Source: Achromobacter veterisilvae (GTDB lineage Bacteria; Pseudomonadota; Gammaproteobacteria; Burkholderiales; Burkholderiaceae_B). From it: 64,000 nucleotides of DNA. Positions 16,924 through 25,391 of the stretch are shown piece by piece (position 1 is the stretch's first letter; every line of letters starts with the position of its first letter). The stretch lies in assembly GCF_900496975.1 (NCBI RefSeq), contig NZ_UFQC01000022.1:37042-101041 (forward strand), written 5' to 3'. Made by a program: the position numbers and the translations under genes. The notes below the pieces were generated by a model. The model searched no databases. It saw nothing but the letters and a program-made list of their open reading frames with translations, and was not told the origin of the DNA.

Positions 16924-18498
16924 TCAAGCCGATCCGTTGGCCGAGGCCCGGGCATCTGCTTGCGCGGCGTCCGCCACGGCGGCCGCCGTTGGCTCCTTTT
17001 CCCGCGGACCGAATATTTCGGCGTAGAGGTCGGCGCCATAGCTCGTCTGCTCCGGTTCTCCCGGCATCATCTTGAAAGTGCGCGTGCCGTCGGACAGCCG
17101 CTGGGCGCGCAGAAACAGGTCGCGCGGGTCCCGGCGCGCATAGAGATGATGCGCAAGGGCGTACTGGTGCGTCACGAACGCAATCTTCACGCCGCCCTCC
17201 AGCAGCGCGTCGGCAATCATGCGCGCGACCTCCGAGCCTTCCCGCTCGTTCGTCGAGGCGAACGATTCGTTGAACAGCACCATCGCGTCCGGCGAGATTT
17301 CGTCGACGATGGCGCGCATTCTTTTCAATTCCTCGTCGAGCTTTCCGCTCTCCATCGTGGTGTCTTCTTCCCGCTTGTAGTGCGTGTACAGTCCCTCGCA
17401 CAGATTGGCGGAGAAGGACTCCGCGCCCACGAACATGCCGCACTGCATCATCAACTGGGCGAGGCCGATGCTGCGCAGGAACGACGACTTGCCTCCCTGG
17501 TTGGCGCCGGTCACGACCATCAGGCGGCTTTCCCCGGCATCCAGCGTGTTGGACACCACTTTCTTCCGCATCTTCAGCGCCAGGCACACGTCGTACAGTT
17601 CATTGAAGCGGTGCTCGCGCGCCCCCGATCCGGCGGCCTTGGGAAAGCAGACCGGCCCGCCCAGCGAAGACAGCCTGTCGCGCAGATCGATGCAGCACAC
17701 GTAGAACGCCAACTCGGCGCGCAGCAAGGTGAAGAAGCTGGCGATGTGCTCCGCCGATTGCGCCAGCGCGTTGGCCACCAGGTTCAAGCCCCTGTCGGCC
17801 AGTTCCGACAAGGCCCTCGCGCCGTTCTCGTCGCGCGGAGGCAGCGTGTACTGGTACATCTCGGGCTTCTTTCCGAACAGGCGCGCCAACCAATTGCGCT
17901 CGTCCCGCAAGGGCGTGCGCAGCACATAGCCGGCGCCGCGGTTGCCCTGGCCCAGATGCGCGCTCATCAGGATGCCGCCGCGGAACTTCAGCGTCTTCAG
18001 GTGGCCCTGGACCTCCTCGATATAGCCTTCGTCCAGTTCGTCGCGCAGCATCGCGAACAGCCGTTTCCACCCTTCGGACGAGAATCCGGATTCCACCCGC
18101 TGTGCCGTGTCGCGCAATTGGCGCAGCATGGGGATGAGGAGTTCTATCACCTCCATCGAGCCGTGCAGGATGGCCAGGGGGTAATGCAGCCCGATGCCCC
18201 AGTAGCTCTTCTTCTTCGATTCGAGGGCATCGATGGAAAGCTGGTACAACTGCTTGACGACGTCGGCATGGGCCAGCGCGTCGCGCAGCACTGCCTGCCG
18301 GTGCTCGATCGTCTCCTTGTTGGACCGCACGGCGCCCAGGAGCGCCGCGCGCGCGACGGTCGTCAGGAATTCGTCATCGCCCGCCATGGCCTGCACCAAG
18401 GTGTGCAGTTCGAGGTCATCCATCAAATCGCGGCCATTGAGCGGCGGCGCCGCGTTCATGTCGAAATCCCGATCCGGGTACATAAGAAAGACTTTCAT
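16924..18498 (-). CDS. MutS-like ATPase, second gene of a fluoride-riboswitch operon
   Basis: A 524-residue protein with the MutS core and ATPase domains but no mismatch-recognition or connector domains. Walker A is GANQGGKSS (331-339). The Walker B region reads AMVLFNESFAST (405-416), with Asn where MutS has the Asp of DE. The H-loop-like TFVTHQ equivalent is IAFVTHQYALAHHL. The N-terminal 300 residues are helical like the MutS lever/clamp region. Its ATG overlaps the stop of the upstream partner (ATGA), suggesting a heterodimer. It cannot be the housekeeping mismatch-repair protein. The C-terminal tail is Ala-rich and low in complexity. Confidence 0.82.
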   Translation of the reverse strand: MKVFLMYPDRDFDMNAAPPLNGRDLMDDLELHTLVQAMAGDDEFLTTVARAALLGAVRSNKETIEHRQAVLRDALAHADVVKQLYQLSIDALESKKKSYWGIGLHYPLAILHGSMEVIELLIPMLRQLRDTAQRVESGFSSEGWKRLFAMLRDELDEGYIEEVQGHLKTLKFRGGILMSAHLGQGNRGAGYVLRTPLRDERNWLARLFGKKPEMYQYTLPPRDENGARALSELADRGLNLVANALAQSAEHIASFFTLLRAELAFYVCCIDLRDRLSSLGGPVCFPKAAGSGAREHRFNELYDVCLALKMRKKVVSNTLDAGESRLMVVTGANQGGKSSFLRSIGLAQLMMQCGMFVGAESFSANLCEGLYTHYKREEDTTMESGKLDEELKRMRAIVDEISPDAMVLFNESFASTNEREGSEVARMIADALLEGGVKIAFVTHQYALAHHLYARRDPRDLFLRAQRLSDGTRTFKMMPGEPEQTSYGADLYAEIFGPREKEPTAAAVADAAQADARASANGSA

Positions 18499-20117
18499 GA
18501 TTGCAGCCGCTCCCTGATCCTGTCGGCGGTAAGGCCGTACTTTTCCGCCAAGGACATGGCGTACGAACGCCCGCTGGCGGGCGCCCTGACGACCTTGAAG
18601 GTGCGCGTGCCGGCCCGCAGCGGATCCACGGAACTGACCATGCTCACGACCTTGCCGCTGTACGACGCAAGTTCGTCGATGAACGTGACCCACACGCCGA
18701 CCACATCCAGGCGGTCGGCTTCCTTCATGATCTTTTCGCTGAGGAAAAGCGCGTCCGCCAGCGAGGTGGACGTGAATATCTCGTTCATGACCAGCACGCT
18801 GCGCGAACTGGCCTTCCTCAGGATCTGGTGGATCCTGACCAGGTCGTCCTTGAGCTTGCCGCGCAGGTTGTCGATGTCTTCCTGGCGTTCGAAATGCGTG
18901 AAGATCCGGTCGCTCAAGAGCAGCCGCGCGCCGGTCCCCGGAACCGGGCACCCCAATGCCGCCAGGTGGAACAACTGGCCGAACATCCTGGCGAATGTCG
19001 TCTTGCCGCCCTGGTTGGGGCCGGAGACGACGATCATCCTCTGGCCGGCTTCCAGTTCGAAATCGTTGCAGACCACCCGCCGCCCCGCCGCCATCAGCTT
19101 CTGGCCCAGCGCGATGTCGAAACTCTCGCGCGCGTGGATGCGCTTGTCGGCATCGCTCACCTCCGGAAAGCAGAAATGGCGGTCGATCCGGGCGAACTGC
19201 TCGACGTGCTCCAGGTAGGCCAGGTAGAACTGGATCTCCCGGTCGAACGTCGCGACGGTCGCGTCCAGATAGCGCTGATGGGCCGCGTAGAGCTCGTCCA
19301 TGCGCTGGAAAGGGCCGGGGTTCAGCAGCGCAACGAATTCCAGCACCTTGGCTTCGATGTGGTTCATGTCGGCGGACTCGCGGAACTCGACGCGATGGTC
19401 CCGCGCCTCGCCCTGGCGGAACTTCTCGAAGGTTGCCTCGATGACCCGGCTGTAGTCGTCCTCCTGCGCGTAGCGGAGCACGCGCAGCGTCCCGCCGTCC
19501 ACGATCACGCTGTAGCCGATCGAATCGAGTTCCGCCAGCAGCGCGGTTACGCCGGCGTCCATCGCGCCGAAGGCCGGAGACTCCACATAGCCATTGAGGA
19601 ACTTGCCGAATGCGCCCAGCGCGCGCGACTGGACGGCGGAAACCAGCAAGGACCGGGACAGTGCCGATACCGCCGCGCAGTAGGTCTGCATCGCTTCCAG
19701 GTGCCAGCGCTTCTGCTGCAACGCGTAATGCAGCGCCCTCGCCTGGCCGAGCTGCTTGCGCATGGCGCGCATGCCATCGGCGAACAGTCTCACCGCCGCC
19801 TGGACCTTGTGGTCCGCCAGATCGCGAAACACCTCGTGGCGGTAGGCGACGGCATCGAGCGACGCCAGCGGCTCGCGGAACAGGCCGACGAGTCCGTATT
19901 CGGCGCGGCCCGCCAGGATCGCCTCGACCGCCTGGTCGAGATTGAGGTCGACAAAATAATCGGGTTGAGGCGGTGCCGCTTCCGTCAACGCCATGCTTGG
20001 CGGCGTCTCGGTGAACAACACGCTCAGTTCCGGGACGGTCCCCGGCAACGGGCCGGCCGGCACGGCATCCTTCGGATCTTTGCCGTTAAAACCGGAAATG
20101 GTGGTTGGGCTCGCCAT
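18495..20117 (-). CDS. MutS-like ATPase, first gene of a fluoride-riboswitch operon
   Basis: A 540-residue MutS-family protein with only lever/core and ATPase domains. Walker A is GPNQGGKTT (366-374) and the Walker B region is VLVMNEIFTSTS (441-452), again Asn-Glu and not Asp-Glu. Both paralogues share this change, so it is a subfamily feature. The ATG at 20117 was chosen because GGAGG stands 6 bases upstream; an in-frame ATG 5 codons earlier lacks one. A canonical fluoride riboswitch with terminator occupies the leader about 75-130 bases upstream. MutS-type genes have been listed among crcB-motif targets; what they do under fluoride is unknown. Confidence 0.85.
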   Translation of the reverse strand: MASPTTISGFNGKDPKDAVPAGPLPGTVPELSVLFTETPPSMALTEAAPPQPDYFVDLNLDQAVEAILAGRAEYGLVGLFREPLASLDAVAYRHEVFRDLADHKVQAAVRLFADGMRAMRKQLGQARALHYALQQKRWHLEAMQTYCAAVSALSRSLLVSAVQSRALGAFGKFLNGYVESPAFGAMDAGVTALLAELDSIGYSVIVDGGTLRVLRYAQEDDYSRVIEATFEKFRQGEARDHRVEFRESADMNHIEAKVLEFVALLNPGPFQRMDELYAAHQRYLDATVATFDREIQFYLAYLEHVEQFARIDRHFCFPEVSDADKRIHARESFDIALGQKLMAAGRRVVCNDFELEAGQRMIVVSGPNQGGKTTFARMFGQLFHLAALGCPVPGTGARLLLSDRIFTHFERQEDIDNLRGKLKDDLVRIHQILRKASSRSVLVMNEIFTSTSLADALFLSEKIMKEADRLDVVGVWVTFIDELASYSGKVVSMVSSVDPLRAGTRTFKVVRAPASGRSYAMSLAEKYGLTADRIRERLQS

Positions 20118-20158
20118 CCCTTCCCTCCGCAAGGTCGATTGGCGGCGGTAAAGGACGC

Positions 20159-20199
20159 AAAAAAGCCTACGCGCCTCGACTGCCGAGATTCACGTAGGC
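20159..20199 (-). terminator. Expression-platform terminator of the leftward fluoride riboswitch
   Basis: On the minus strand GCCTACG (20199-20193) pairs with CGTAGGC (20171-20165) and is followed by six T residues (20164-20159). The 5' arm is also the last aptamer helix strand, so fluoride binding would prevent terminator formation and turn the MutS-like operon on. Confidence 0.85.
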
Positions 20200-20250
20200 A
20201 TCATCAGCCCGGAGCGCCGGGCGGTTAGCGGAGGAATGCCATCTCCGCGT
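20192..20250 (-). ncRNA. Fluoride (crcB) riboswitch for the MutS-like operon
   Basis: Read on the minus strand, it contains GGAGATGGCATTCCTCC, CTAACCGCC, a GC-rich hairpin and GGCTGATGATGCCTAC, which is the full conserved set of the crcB/fluoride aptamer and close to the Pseudomonas syringae example. A terminator follows. It is back-to-back with the rightward copy at 20346-20408. Confidence 0.93.
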
Positions 20251-20345
20251 CCAGTGTATCGGCCAAATCGCCCCGTGGCTACCCCAATGCGCCGCGCGCG
20301 CCTGCTTGCGCCCTCCGATCCCGGCTGCTAAGATTTGCGCGTTCG

Positions 20346-20408
20346 TCGGAGATGGCATTCCTCCGCTAACCGCCGCAATCTTCTCACCGCGGCTGATGAT
20401 GCCTACAG
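20346..20408 (+). ncRNA. Fluoride (crcB) riboswitch for the CLC-F/CrcB operon
   Basis: It contains GGAGATGGCATTCCTCC (20348-20364), CTAACCGCC, a P3-type hairpin and GGCTGATGATGCCTACAG (20391-20408). These are all conserved aptamer elements. The transcript continues into a terminator and then the fluoride/proton antiporter gene. Confidence 0.95.
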
Positions 20409-20443
20409 ATCCCTGGTTCCCGCCGGGGCTGTAGGCATTTTTT
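20401..20443 (+). terminator. Expression-platform terminator of the rightward fluoride riboswitch
   Basis: GCCTACAG (20401-20408) pairs with CTGTAGGC (20429-20436), followed by six T residues (20438-20443). The 5' arm belongs to the aptamer, giving fluoride-dependent antitermination. Confidence 0.9.
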
Positions 20444-20495
20444 GCGTCCTATGGCTGCGCGGATCAGGGGATTTTTCCCTCAGACCCTGAACTCC

Positions 20496-21815
20496 ATGCC
20501 GCGCAACACACGCCTAGAACAACTGGACCTCCTGCCCTACATCGGCAAATGGCTGGTCCTTTCCTTCATCGTCGCATGCCTGGCCGGCGCCGCGTCCGCG
20601 CTGTTCCTGCATGCGCTCGATTGGGCCACGTCCACCCGCGAAGCGAACCCCGCCCTGATCTGGCTGCTGCCCATCGCCGGTTTTATCGTCGGCTGGTGCT
20701 ACCTGCGCATGGGCCGGCCGGTCGAAGCGGGCAATAACCTGATCATCGACGAAATCCACGACCCGAAGAAAGTCATACCGCTGCGCATGGTTCCCATGGT
20801 CCTGGGCGGCACGGTGATCTCGCACCTGTTCGGCGCCTCCGTCGGGCGCGAAGGAACCGCGGTGCAAATGGGCGGCGCGCTGGCCGACCAGTTGACCCAT
20901 ATCCTGAGAATGCGTCCGGAAGACCGCCGGATCGTTCTCATGGCGGGGATCGCCGCCGGCTTCTCCTCGGTATTCGGCACGCCGCTAGCCGGCGCCCTCT
21001 TCGGGCTGGAGGTCCTGGCCATCGGCCGCATGCGCTACGACGCCCTCTTTCCCTGCGTCGTCGCCGCCATCGCCGCGGACCGGATCGGCGTCCTTCTGGG
21101 CATACACCACACCCACTACGCGGTGCTGGAAGTCGCGCCGCTGGGCCTGGTAAGCGTGCTGAGCGTGGTCGCCGCCGGCATTCTTTTCGGCTTGATCGGC
21201 ATGGTCTTCGCCAACAGCGCGCATGCCGTCGGCGCATTCATGAAGCGGCGCGTCCCGTATGCGCCGCTGCGGCCGTTCATCGGCGGCGCCGTCATCGCCA
21301 CGGCCGTCTGGGCCCTGGATGGCTACCGCTACATCGGCCTGGGCATTCCCTCGATCGTGCAGGCCTTCCAGCAGCCGGTCGCGCCGTGGGATTTCGCGGG
21401 CAAGCTGTTGTTCACGGTGGCATCGCTCGGAACCGGGTTCAAGGGCGGCGAAGTGACCCCGCTCTTCTACATCGGCGCGACGTTCGGCAATGCGCTGGCC
21501 CCGCTATTGCACCTGCCGTTCTCGATGCTCGCGGGCCTGGGATTCGTCGCCGTCTTCGCGGGTGCCGCCAACACGCCCATCGCCACCATCGTCATGGCGA
21601 TCGAACTGTTCGGCCCGGAGATCGCGCCGTTCGCCGCCATCGCCTGCATCGCGGCCTATCTGTTCTCCGGCCATAGCGGGATCTATCACGCTCAGCGCGT
21701 CGGCCACTCCAAGCATCGCGTCGTGCCGGAAGGCATGCGGATATCGGAACTGGGCGCCTATCGCAAGCAGCTACGCCAGGAATCGATGGCCGCCAACCCC
21801 GGGAAACAAGCCTAG
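20496..21815 (+). CDS. CLC-F fluoride/proton antiporter
   Basis: A 439-residue polytopic CLC-family protein. The family gate sequence is GREGTAVQMG (117-126, gating Glu 119). The first anion-site loop reads GNNLI (79-83) where chloride-type CLCs have GSGIP, and there is a later segment GTGFKGGEVTPLFYIG. These changes, together with the fluoride riboswitch and crcB nearby, mark the CLC-F clade, which exports F- in exchange for H+. The start is uncertain: ATG 20496 gives a normal short N-terminus, while ATG 20451 or TTG 20442 lie inside or against the terminator. It leads a fluoride operon with two small genes and crcB. Confidence 0.9.
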   Translation: MPRNTRLEQLDLLPYIGKWLVLSFIVACLAGAASALFLHALDWATSTREANPALIWLLPIAGFIVGWCYLRMGRPVEAGNNLIIDEIHDPKKVIPLRMVPMVLGGTVISHLFGASVGREGTAVQMGGALADQLTHILRMRPEDRRIVLMAGIAAGFSSVFGTPLAGALFGLEVLAIGRMRYDALFPCVVAAIAADRIGVLLGIHHTHYAVLEVAPLGLVSVLSVVAAGILFGLIGMVFANSAHAVGAFMKRRVPYAPLRPFIGGAVIATAVWALDGYRYIGLGIPSIVQAFQQPVAPWDFAGKLLFTVASLGTGFKGGEVTPLFYIGATFGNALAPLLHLPFSMLAGLGFVAVFAGAANTPIATIVMAIELFGPEIAPFAAIACIAAYLFSGHSGIYHAQRVGHSKHRVVPEGMRISELGAYRKQLRQESMAANPGKQA

Positions 21816-21828
21816 GACCCCACACAGA

Positions 21829-22191
21829 ATGACCACCGACACGACCGCATTGCGCCTGTACTTTCCGATTTCGGCCCGCGCCTCGGCGACACGCTTCTGG
21901 CATCGCCTGAGCGCGCCCGCGCTGGCCCATCACCTGATCAACGCCGCCCGGCGCTCCGGCATCCAGCAAGCCGTGCTCCACCCCATCCAATCGGGATACC
22001 TGAAGGGAGAAAAGCTCACCCACCATCACCCCGAAGTCACCAGCATGAGACACCCGCAATGCGTCGAGCTGATCGACAGCGAGTCCGCCCTGCGCAAGTT
22101 TCTCCACGACCACGCGGCCGAACTGCATAAAGTCCGCGCGGTGCTGCTCAAGTGCGAGATCCCGCTGATTCCCAACCGCCAGGCCGGCTGA
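21829..22191 (+). CDS. Small unknown protein of the fluoride operon
   Basis: A 120-residue cytosolic protein, rich in His and Arg ([45 protein letters not shown]). The alternation of strand-like and helix-like segments and the terminal [12 protein letters not shown] could fit a PII-like ferredoxin fold similar to DUF190, but I do not recognise a family with confidence. It lies 13 bases after the antiporter stop and just before crcB, so it is co-transcribed under fluoride control. The poly-His stretch might bind a metal; that is speculation. Confidence 0.75.
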   Translation: MTTDTTALRLYFPISARASATRFWHRLSAPALAHHLINAARRSGIQQAVLHPIQSGYLKGEKLTHHHPEVTSMRHPQCVELIDSESALRKFLHDHAAELHKVRAVLLKCEIPLIPNRQAG

Positions 22192-22201
22192 GAGGAACCC
22201 G

Positions 22202-22588
22202 ATGGTTGCCACATTCATCGCGATTTCGACAGGAGCGGCCCTGGGCGCCCTGCTGCGGTGGTGGCTGGGAAACGCGTTCAATGCGCTGCTCCCATCCATT
22301 CCTCCCGGCACCCTGATCGCCAATCTCCTGGGCGGCTACATCATCGGCCTGGCGATCAGCTACTTCGGCGGCCACCCGGGGCTCTCGCCGCAATGGCGGC
22401 TGTTCATCGTCACGGGCTTCTGCGGCGGATTGACGACCTTTTCCACCTTTTCCGGAGAACTGGCCTCCTTGCTGCAGCAAGGGCGCCTCGGGTGGCTGGC
22501 GGCGGCGATCGCCACGCACGTGGGCGGCTCGCTCGCCATGACCCTGCTTGGCATCGCCACGATTTCCGCGATGCGATCCACGAACTGA
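22202..22588 (+). CDS. crcB: CrcB/Fluc fluoride channel
   Basis: A 128-residue four-helix membrane protein exporting fluoride as a dual-topology dimer. Conserved elements are GALLRWWLG near residue 15, [14 protein letters not shown] (36-49, pore Asn 41) and [12 protein letters not shown] (72-83), which holds the central Na+ site and the Phe residues. It starts 10 bases after the upstream gene. Having both CrcB and CLC-F in one operon gives two mechanistically distinct exporters. Confidence 0.95.
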   Translation: MVATFIAISTGAALGALLRWWLGNAFNALLPSIPPGTLIANLLGGYIIGLAISYFGGHPGLSPQWRLFIVTGFCGGLTTFSTFSGELASLLQQGRLGWLAAAIATHVGGSLAMTLLGIATISAMRSTN

Positions 22589-22611
22589 CCTTCATCCCAG
22601 GAATACGCGCC

Positions 22612-22932
22612 ATGAAAGGATACCAACTGACGTTCTACACCCAGCAGGATCGGCGCCACGGCAAGGAATCCCTGGCCGAATGGCTGCTCAAACTCGCGAA
22701 GGAGCATGGCGCCCTGGGCGGCACGCTGTTCGGCGCCGGCGAGAGCTTCGGCCATGACGGCCGCTTCCACTCCGCGCATTTCTTCGAACTCGCCGACCAG
22801 CCTGTCGGCGTCATGGCGGCCGTGGACGAAGCCACCTGCGCAAGGGTGCTCGACGCCATCCGCAGCGAGGGCATCGACGTCTTTTTCGTGAAGACGCCGG
22901 TCGAATACGGACGCACAGGCTCAGCGGACTGA
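22612..22932 (+). CDS. DUF190 (PII-like) protein of the fluoride operon
   Basis: A 106-residue protein starting MKGYQLTFYTQQDRRHGKES, paralogous to the one at 16581. It has the same SAHFFELADQPV core and a C-terminal segment VFFVKTPVEYG. DUF190 proteins adopt a PII-like fold and may sense a nucleotide or ion. The function is unproven, but linkage to crcB here and a second copy under its own riboswitch point to fluoride physiology. It follows crcB by 23 bases. Confidence 0.87.
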   Translation: MKGYQLTFYTQQDRRHGKESLAEWLLKLAKEHGALGGTLFGAGESFGHDGRFHSAHFFELADQPVGVMAAVDEATCARVLDAIRSEGIDVFFVKTPVEYGRTGSAD

Positions 22933-22945
22933 GACGGGACAGCCA

Positions 22946-23230
22946 ATGAACATGCCAAAAACACGACGCCCCCTCGCGCTGCGGGCGCGCAACGCGCAAA
23001 CCGAGCCGGAACGCCAGGCGGTCCGCGTCGAGGCGCTGAAGCGCCTGCTTCGTTGGACAGCCGCCAACCTGTTGCTGATGCCCATTTGGGGAATGCTGTC
23101 GGCGCTTCCGTATGAAGGCAACGAATGGCTCATCGGCGCGTGGGGCCTGCTGACGGGCGCCGTCTGGGCATGCATCCTGGCCAACCTCCTGCTCTGGATA
23201 AAACTCCGGCCGCGCGGCGCGCCTCGTTGA
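22946..23230 (+). CDS. Small two-helix membrane protein, unknown
   Basis: A 94-residue protein. A basic N-terminal third (RRPLALRARNAQTEPERQAVRVEALKR contains many Arg) is followed by two hydrophobic segments (about 42-58 and 66-84). It resembles the 2TM-domain proteins often found near regulators, but this is only a topology match. It lies 13 bases after the DUF190 gene and may belong to the same transcript. Confidence 0.65.
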   Translation: MNMPKTRRPLALRARNAQTEPERQAVRVEALKRLLRWTAANLLLMPIWGMLSALPYEGNEWLIGAWGLLTGAVWACILANLLLWIKLRPRGAPR

Positions 23231-23297
23231 CGGGCGCCTTGCGACACGCGCCGAAAGCCGCTTTTTGAACCCCTTTCTCCTATGGAGCACGCGAGCC

Positions 23298-23918
23298 ATG
23301 ACTCATATCATCCTGACACGCCACGGCCACGTCGATTGGATCGCCCCGGAGCGATTCCGCGGCCGGGCCGAACTGCCTTTGTCCGATCTGGGGCAGCGGC
23401 AGGCCGCGGCCCTGGGCGCGCGGGTCGCGCGTAGCTGGACGCCGTCGGCGATCTACGCCAGTCCCCTGTCGCGTTGCCAGCACACGGCGCAGGCCATCGC
23501 GAAAGCGGCCGGCGGCGCCGTGCAGACGCTTCCCGATCTGATCGACACCGACTACGGGCAATGGCAACGGCTTACCCACCAGGAGGTGGAAAAGCGTTGG
23601 CCCCAGGCATTCAAGCGCTGGTTCGAGCATCCGGACATGACGGCGATTCCCTCGGGCGAAACCCTCGCCATGGTGCTGGTGCGCTCCACGGCCATCCTGC
23701 GGAAAATGCTCGACGAGCACCCCGACGGCCAGGTCGTCCTGGTCGGACACGACAGCATCAATCGCGTGATCCTGCTGCATGCGCTGGGCCTGCCGCTGTC
23801 GCAGTACTGGCGCATCCGGCAGGACCCGTGCTGCGTCAACGAACTCCACCTCGACGCGAACGGATGCTCGCTGTGGCGCATCAACGAAACCCATCACCTG
23901 ATCGACATCGGCCCCTAG
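23298..23918 (+). CDS. Histidine phosphatase family protein
   Basis: A 206-residue phosphoglycerate-mutase-like enzyme. The catalytic motif LTRHGHVDW (RHG, His phospho-acceptor) is at the N-terminus, FRGRAELPLSDLGQRQA follows, and SPLSRCQHTAQAI supplies the second Arg. The acid residue lies in a PSGETLAMV-type segment and the second catalytic His in VVLVGHDSINRV. Small phosphatases of this group act on phosphosugars, nucleotides or the alpha-ribazole precursor. The substrate here is unknown. The ATG at 23298 is preferred to one 11 codons earlier because GGAG lies upstream and the motif then starts close to residue 8. Confidence 0.85.
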   Translation: MTHIILTRHGHVDWIAPERFRGRAELPLSDLGQRQAAALGARVARSWTPSAIYASPLSRCQHTAQAIAKAAGGAVQTLPDLIDTDYGQWQRLTHQEVEKRWPQAFKRWFEHPDMTAIPSGETLAMVLVRSTAILRKMLDEHPDGQVVLVGHDSINRVILLHALGLPLSQYWRIRQDPCCVNELHLDANGCSLWRINETHHLIDIGP

Positions 23919-23942
23919 CCCGCGGCGGAGCGCGAAAGCCCT

Positions 23943-25160
23943 ATGTTTCCCTCATCGAAGACGCGCCCGCCCGCCGCGACGCAGCGTGGCAGGGCCGTGC
24001 GCTTCGTGCTGCTCATCGGGCTGCTGAGTTTCTTTTCGGACATGACGCACGAAGGATCCCGCAGCATTCTGGGGCCGTTCCTGGGTTCGATGCAGGCAAG
24101 CGCTTTCGCGATCGGCGCCATTTCCGGGCTCGGAGAATGCGCCGGTTACGGCCTGCGGTTCTTCTCCGGCAGGTTTGCGGACTTCTCGGGGAAGTTCTGG
24201 CCGATCGCGATCGCGGGCTACGTCATCCAGATGGCTTCAGTCCCGGCGCTGGCGCTGGCCGGCAGTTGGCAGGAAGCCGCCGTCCTCATCGTCCTGGAGC
24301 GCACCGGCAGGGCAATCCGCAGTCCCCCGCGCGATGCGATGCTCTCGCGCGCGGCGCGCCACATGGGCGGCTATGGCTGGACCTTTGGCGTCCACGAAGC
24401 CTGCGACCAGTTGGGCGCGATGCTGGGTCCGCTGGCGATGGCGGGGGTACTGGCGCACCAGGCGGATTACCGGCATGCGTTCGCCGTGCTGGCGATTCCC
24501 GCGGCGCTCAACCTGGCCTTCCTGGGCTTGGCTCGCCGCCTGTATCCCCGCCCGGAAGAACTGGAAGACCCCGACGGCCTCCCCTCCCATGCCGGCCGCT
24601 ATGCCCCCGGGTACTGGCCCTACCTGGCGGGGGCCTGCCTGATCGCGTCGGGGTTTGTGGACTATCCGCTACTGGCCTATCACTTCACTCGCAGCGGCAC
24701 CGTTCCCCTCTCCTGGATTCCGGTCTTCTACGCCGTCGCCATGGCCGTGAGCGGCGCCTCTTCGCTTTTGTTCGGCCGGCTCTTCGACCGCTACGGATTC
24801 GCCGTCCTGATCGCGTTGACGATATTGAGTTCCCTTTTCGCTCCCCTCGTCTTCCTGGGCAACTTTGAAGCGGCGCTGGCCGGGGCGGCAATCTGGGGAA
24901 TGGGCATGGGCGTGCATGAATCCATCATTCCCGCCGCCCTGAGCCCGATGGTTCCTCCGAACCGGCGCGCGGGGGCCTTTGGCCTTTTTACGGGCGCCTA
25001 TGGCATCTTCTGGTTCCTGGGCAGCGCCGCGGTCGGGTTGATCTACGAACAGTCAGTGAACGCCGTTATCGCTTTCTGCGTAATGACCCAGCTCCTGGCA
25101 GTTCCGTTCTTCGTCTTCGTAACGGCGGCCGGCGGCCGCTCCCGCGGCGGTACGGGCTAG
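23943..25160 (+). CDS. MFS transporter
   Basis: A 405-residue polytopic protein with about 12 membrane segments. It has a long first loop (FFSDMTHEGSRSILGPFLG), the motif-A-like sequence FFSGRFADFSGKFW after TM2 and RTGRAIRSPPRDAMLS after TM4. The N-terminal DMTHEGSR and R-P-P-R-D segments are typical of a subgroup of uncharacterised MFS permeases. Substrate unknown. It follows the phosphatase by 24 bases and may be the end of the fluoride-linked transcript. Confidence 0.85.
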   Translation: MFPSSKTRPPAATQRGRAVRFVLLIGLLSFFSDMTHEGSRSILGPFLGSMQASAFAIGAISGLGECAGYGLRFFSGRFADFSGKFWPIAIAGYVIQMASVPALALAGSWQEAAVLIVLERTGRAIRSPPRDAMLSRAARHMGGYGWTFGVHEACDQLGAMLGPLAMAGVLAHQADYRHAFAVLAIPAALNLAFLGLARRLYPRPEELEDPDGLPSHAGRYAPGYWPYLAGACLIASGFVDYPLLAYHFTRSGTVPLSWIPVFYAVAMAVSGASSLLFGRLFDRYGFAVLIALTILSSLFAPLVFLGNFEAALAGAAIWGMGMGVHESIIPAALSPMVPPNRRAGAFGLFTGAYGIFWFLGSAAVGLIYEQSVNAVIAFCVMTQLLAVPFFVFVTAAGGRSRGGTG

Positions 25161-25230
25161 GCGCTCGACGAGGCGCGGCAATTGCCGTCCGGACAGGAGG
25201 CCCTCGCCCCCAAGGCGTGGATCGCGCCTG

Positions 25231-25249
25231 AACGCAAAACGTTTGCGTT
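25231..25249. promoter_or_regulatory. Near-perfect palindrome upstream of the PRPP/phosphoketolase operon
   Basis: AACGCAAAACGTTTGCGTT has 8-bp arms (AACGCAAA / TTTGCGTT) around ACG. It resembles LacI/PurR-type operators but has one extra central base. It lies 143 bases before the first gene of the operon and 70 bases after the MFS stop. It may be an operator or a weak terminator. Confidence 0.5.
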
Positions 25250-25391
25250 ACTTCAAGGTTTGATCCGAGCGAAATCCAGCCAAGCCCGGTCCCTTGCGCC
25301 ATAATCGGAATGCCGCGGCCCCTCAGTGCCGCGCGGGGCCGCCAGCGGCCTCTTCGGCCTCCCACTCCCGAACAGGACGGACCCGGCATTC

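Noticed and set aside
25251..25280. Possible FNR box (TTGAT...) before the PRPP operon
   Set aside because: Only the TTGAT half is present; the second half does not match ATCAA.
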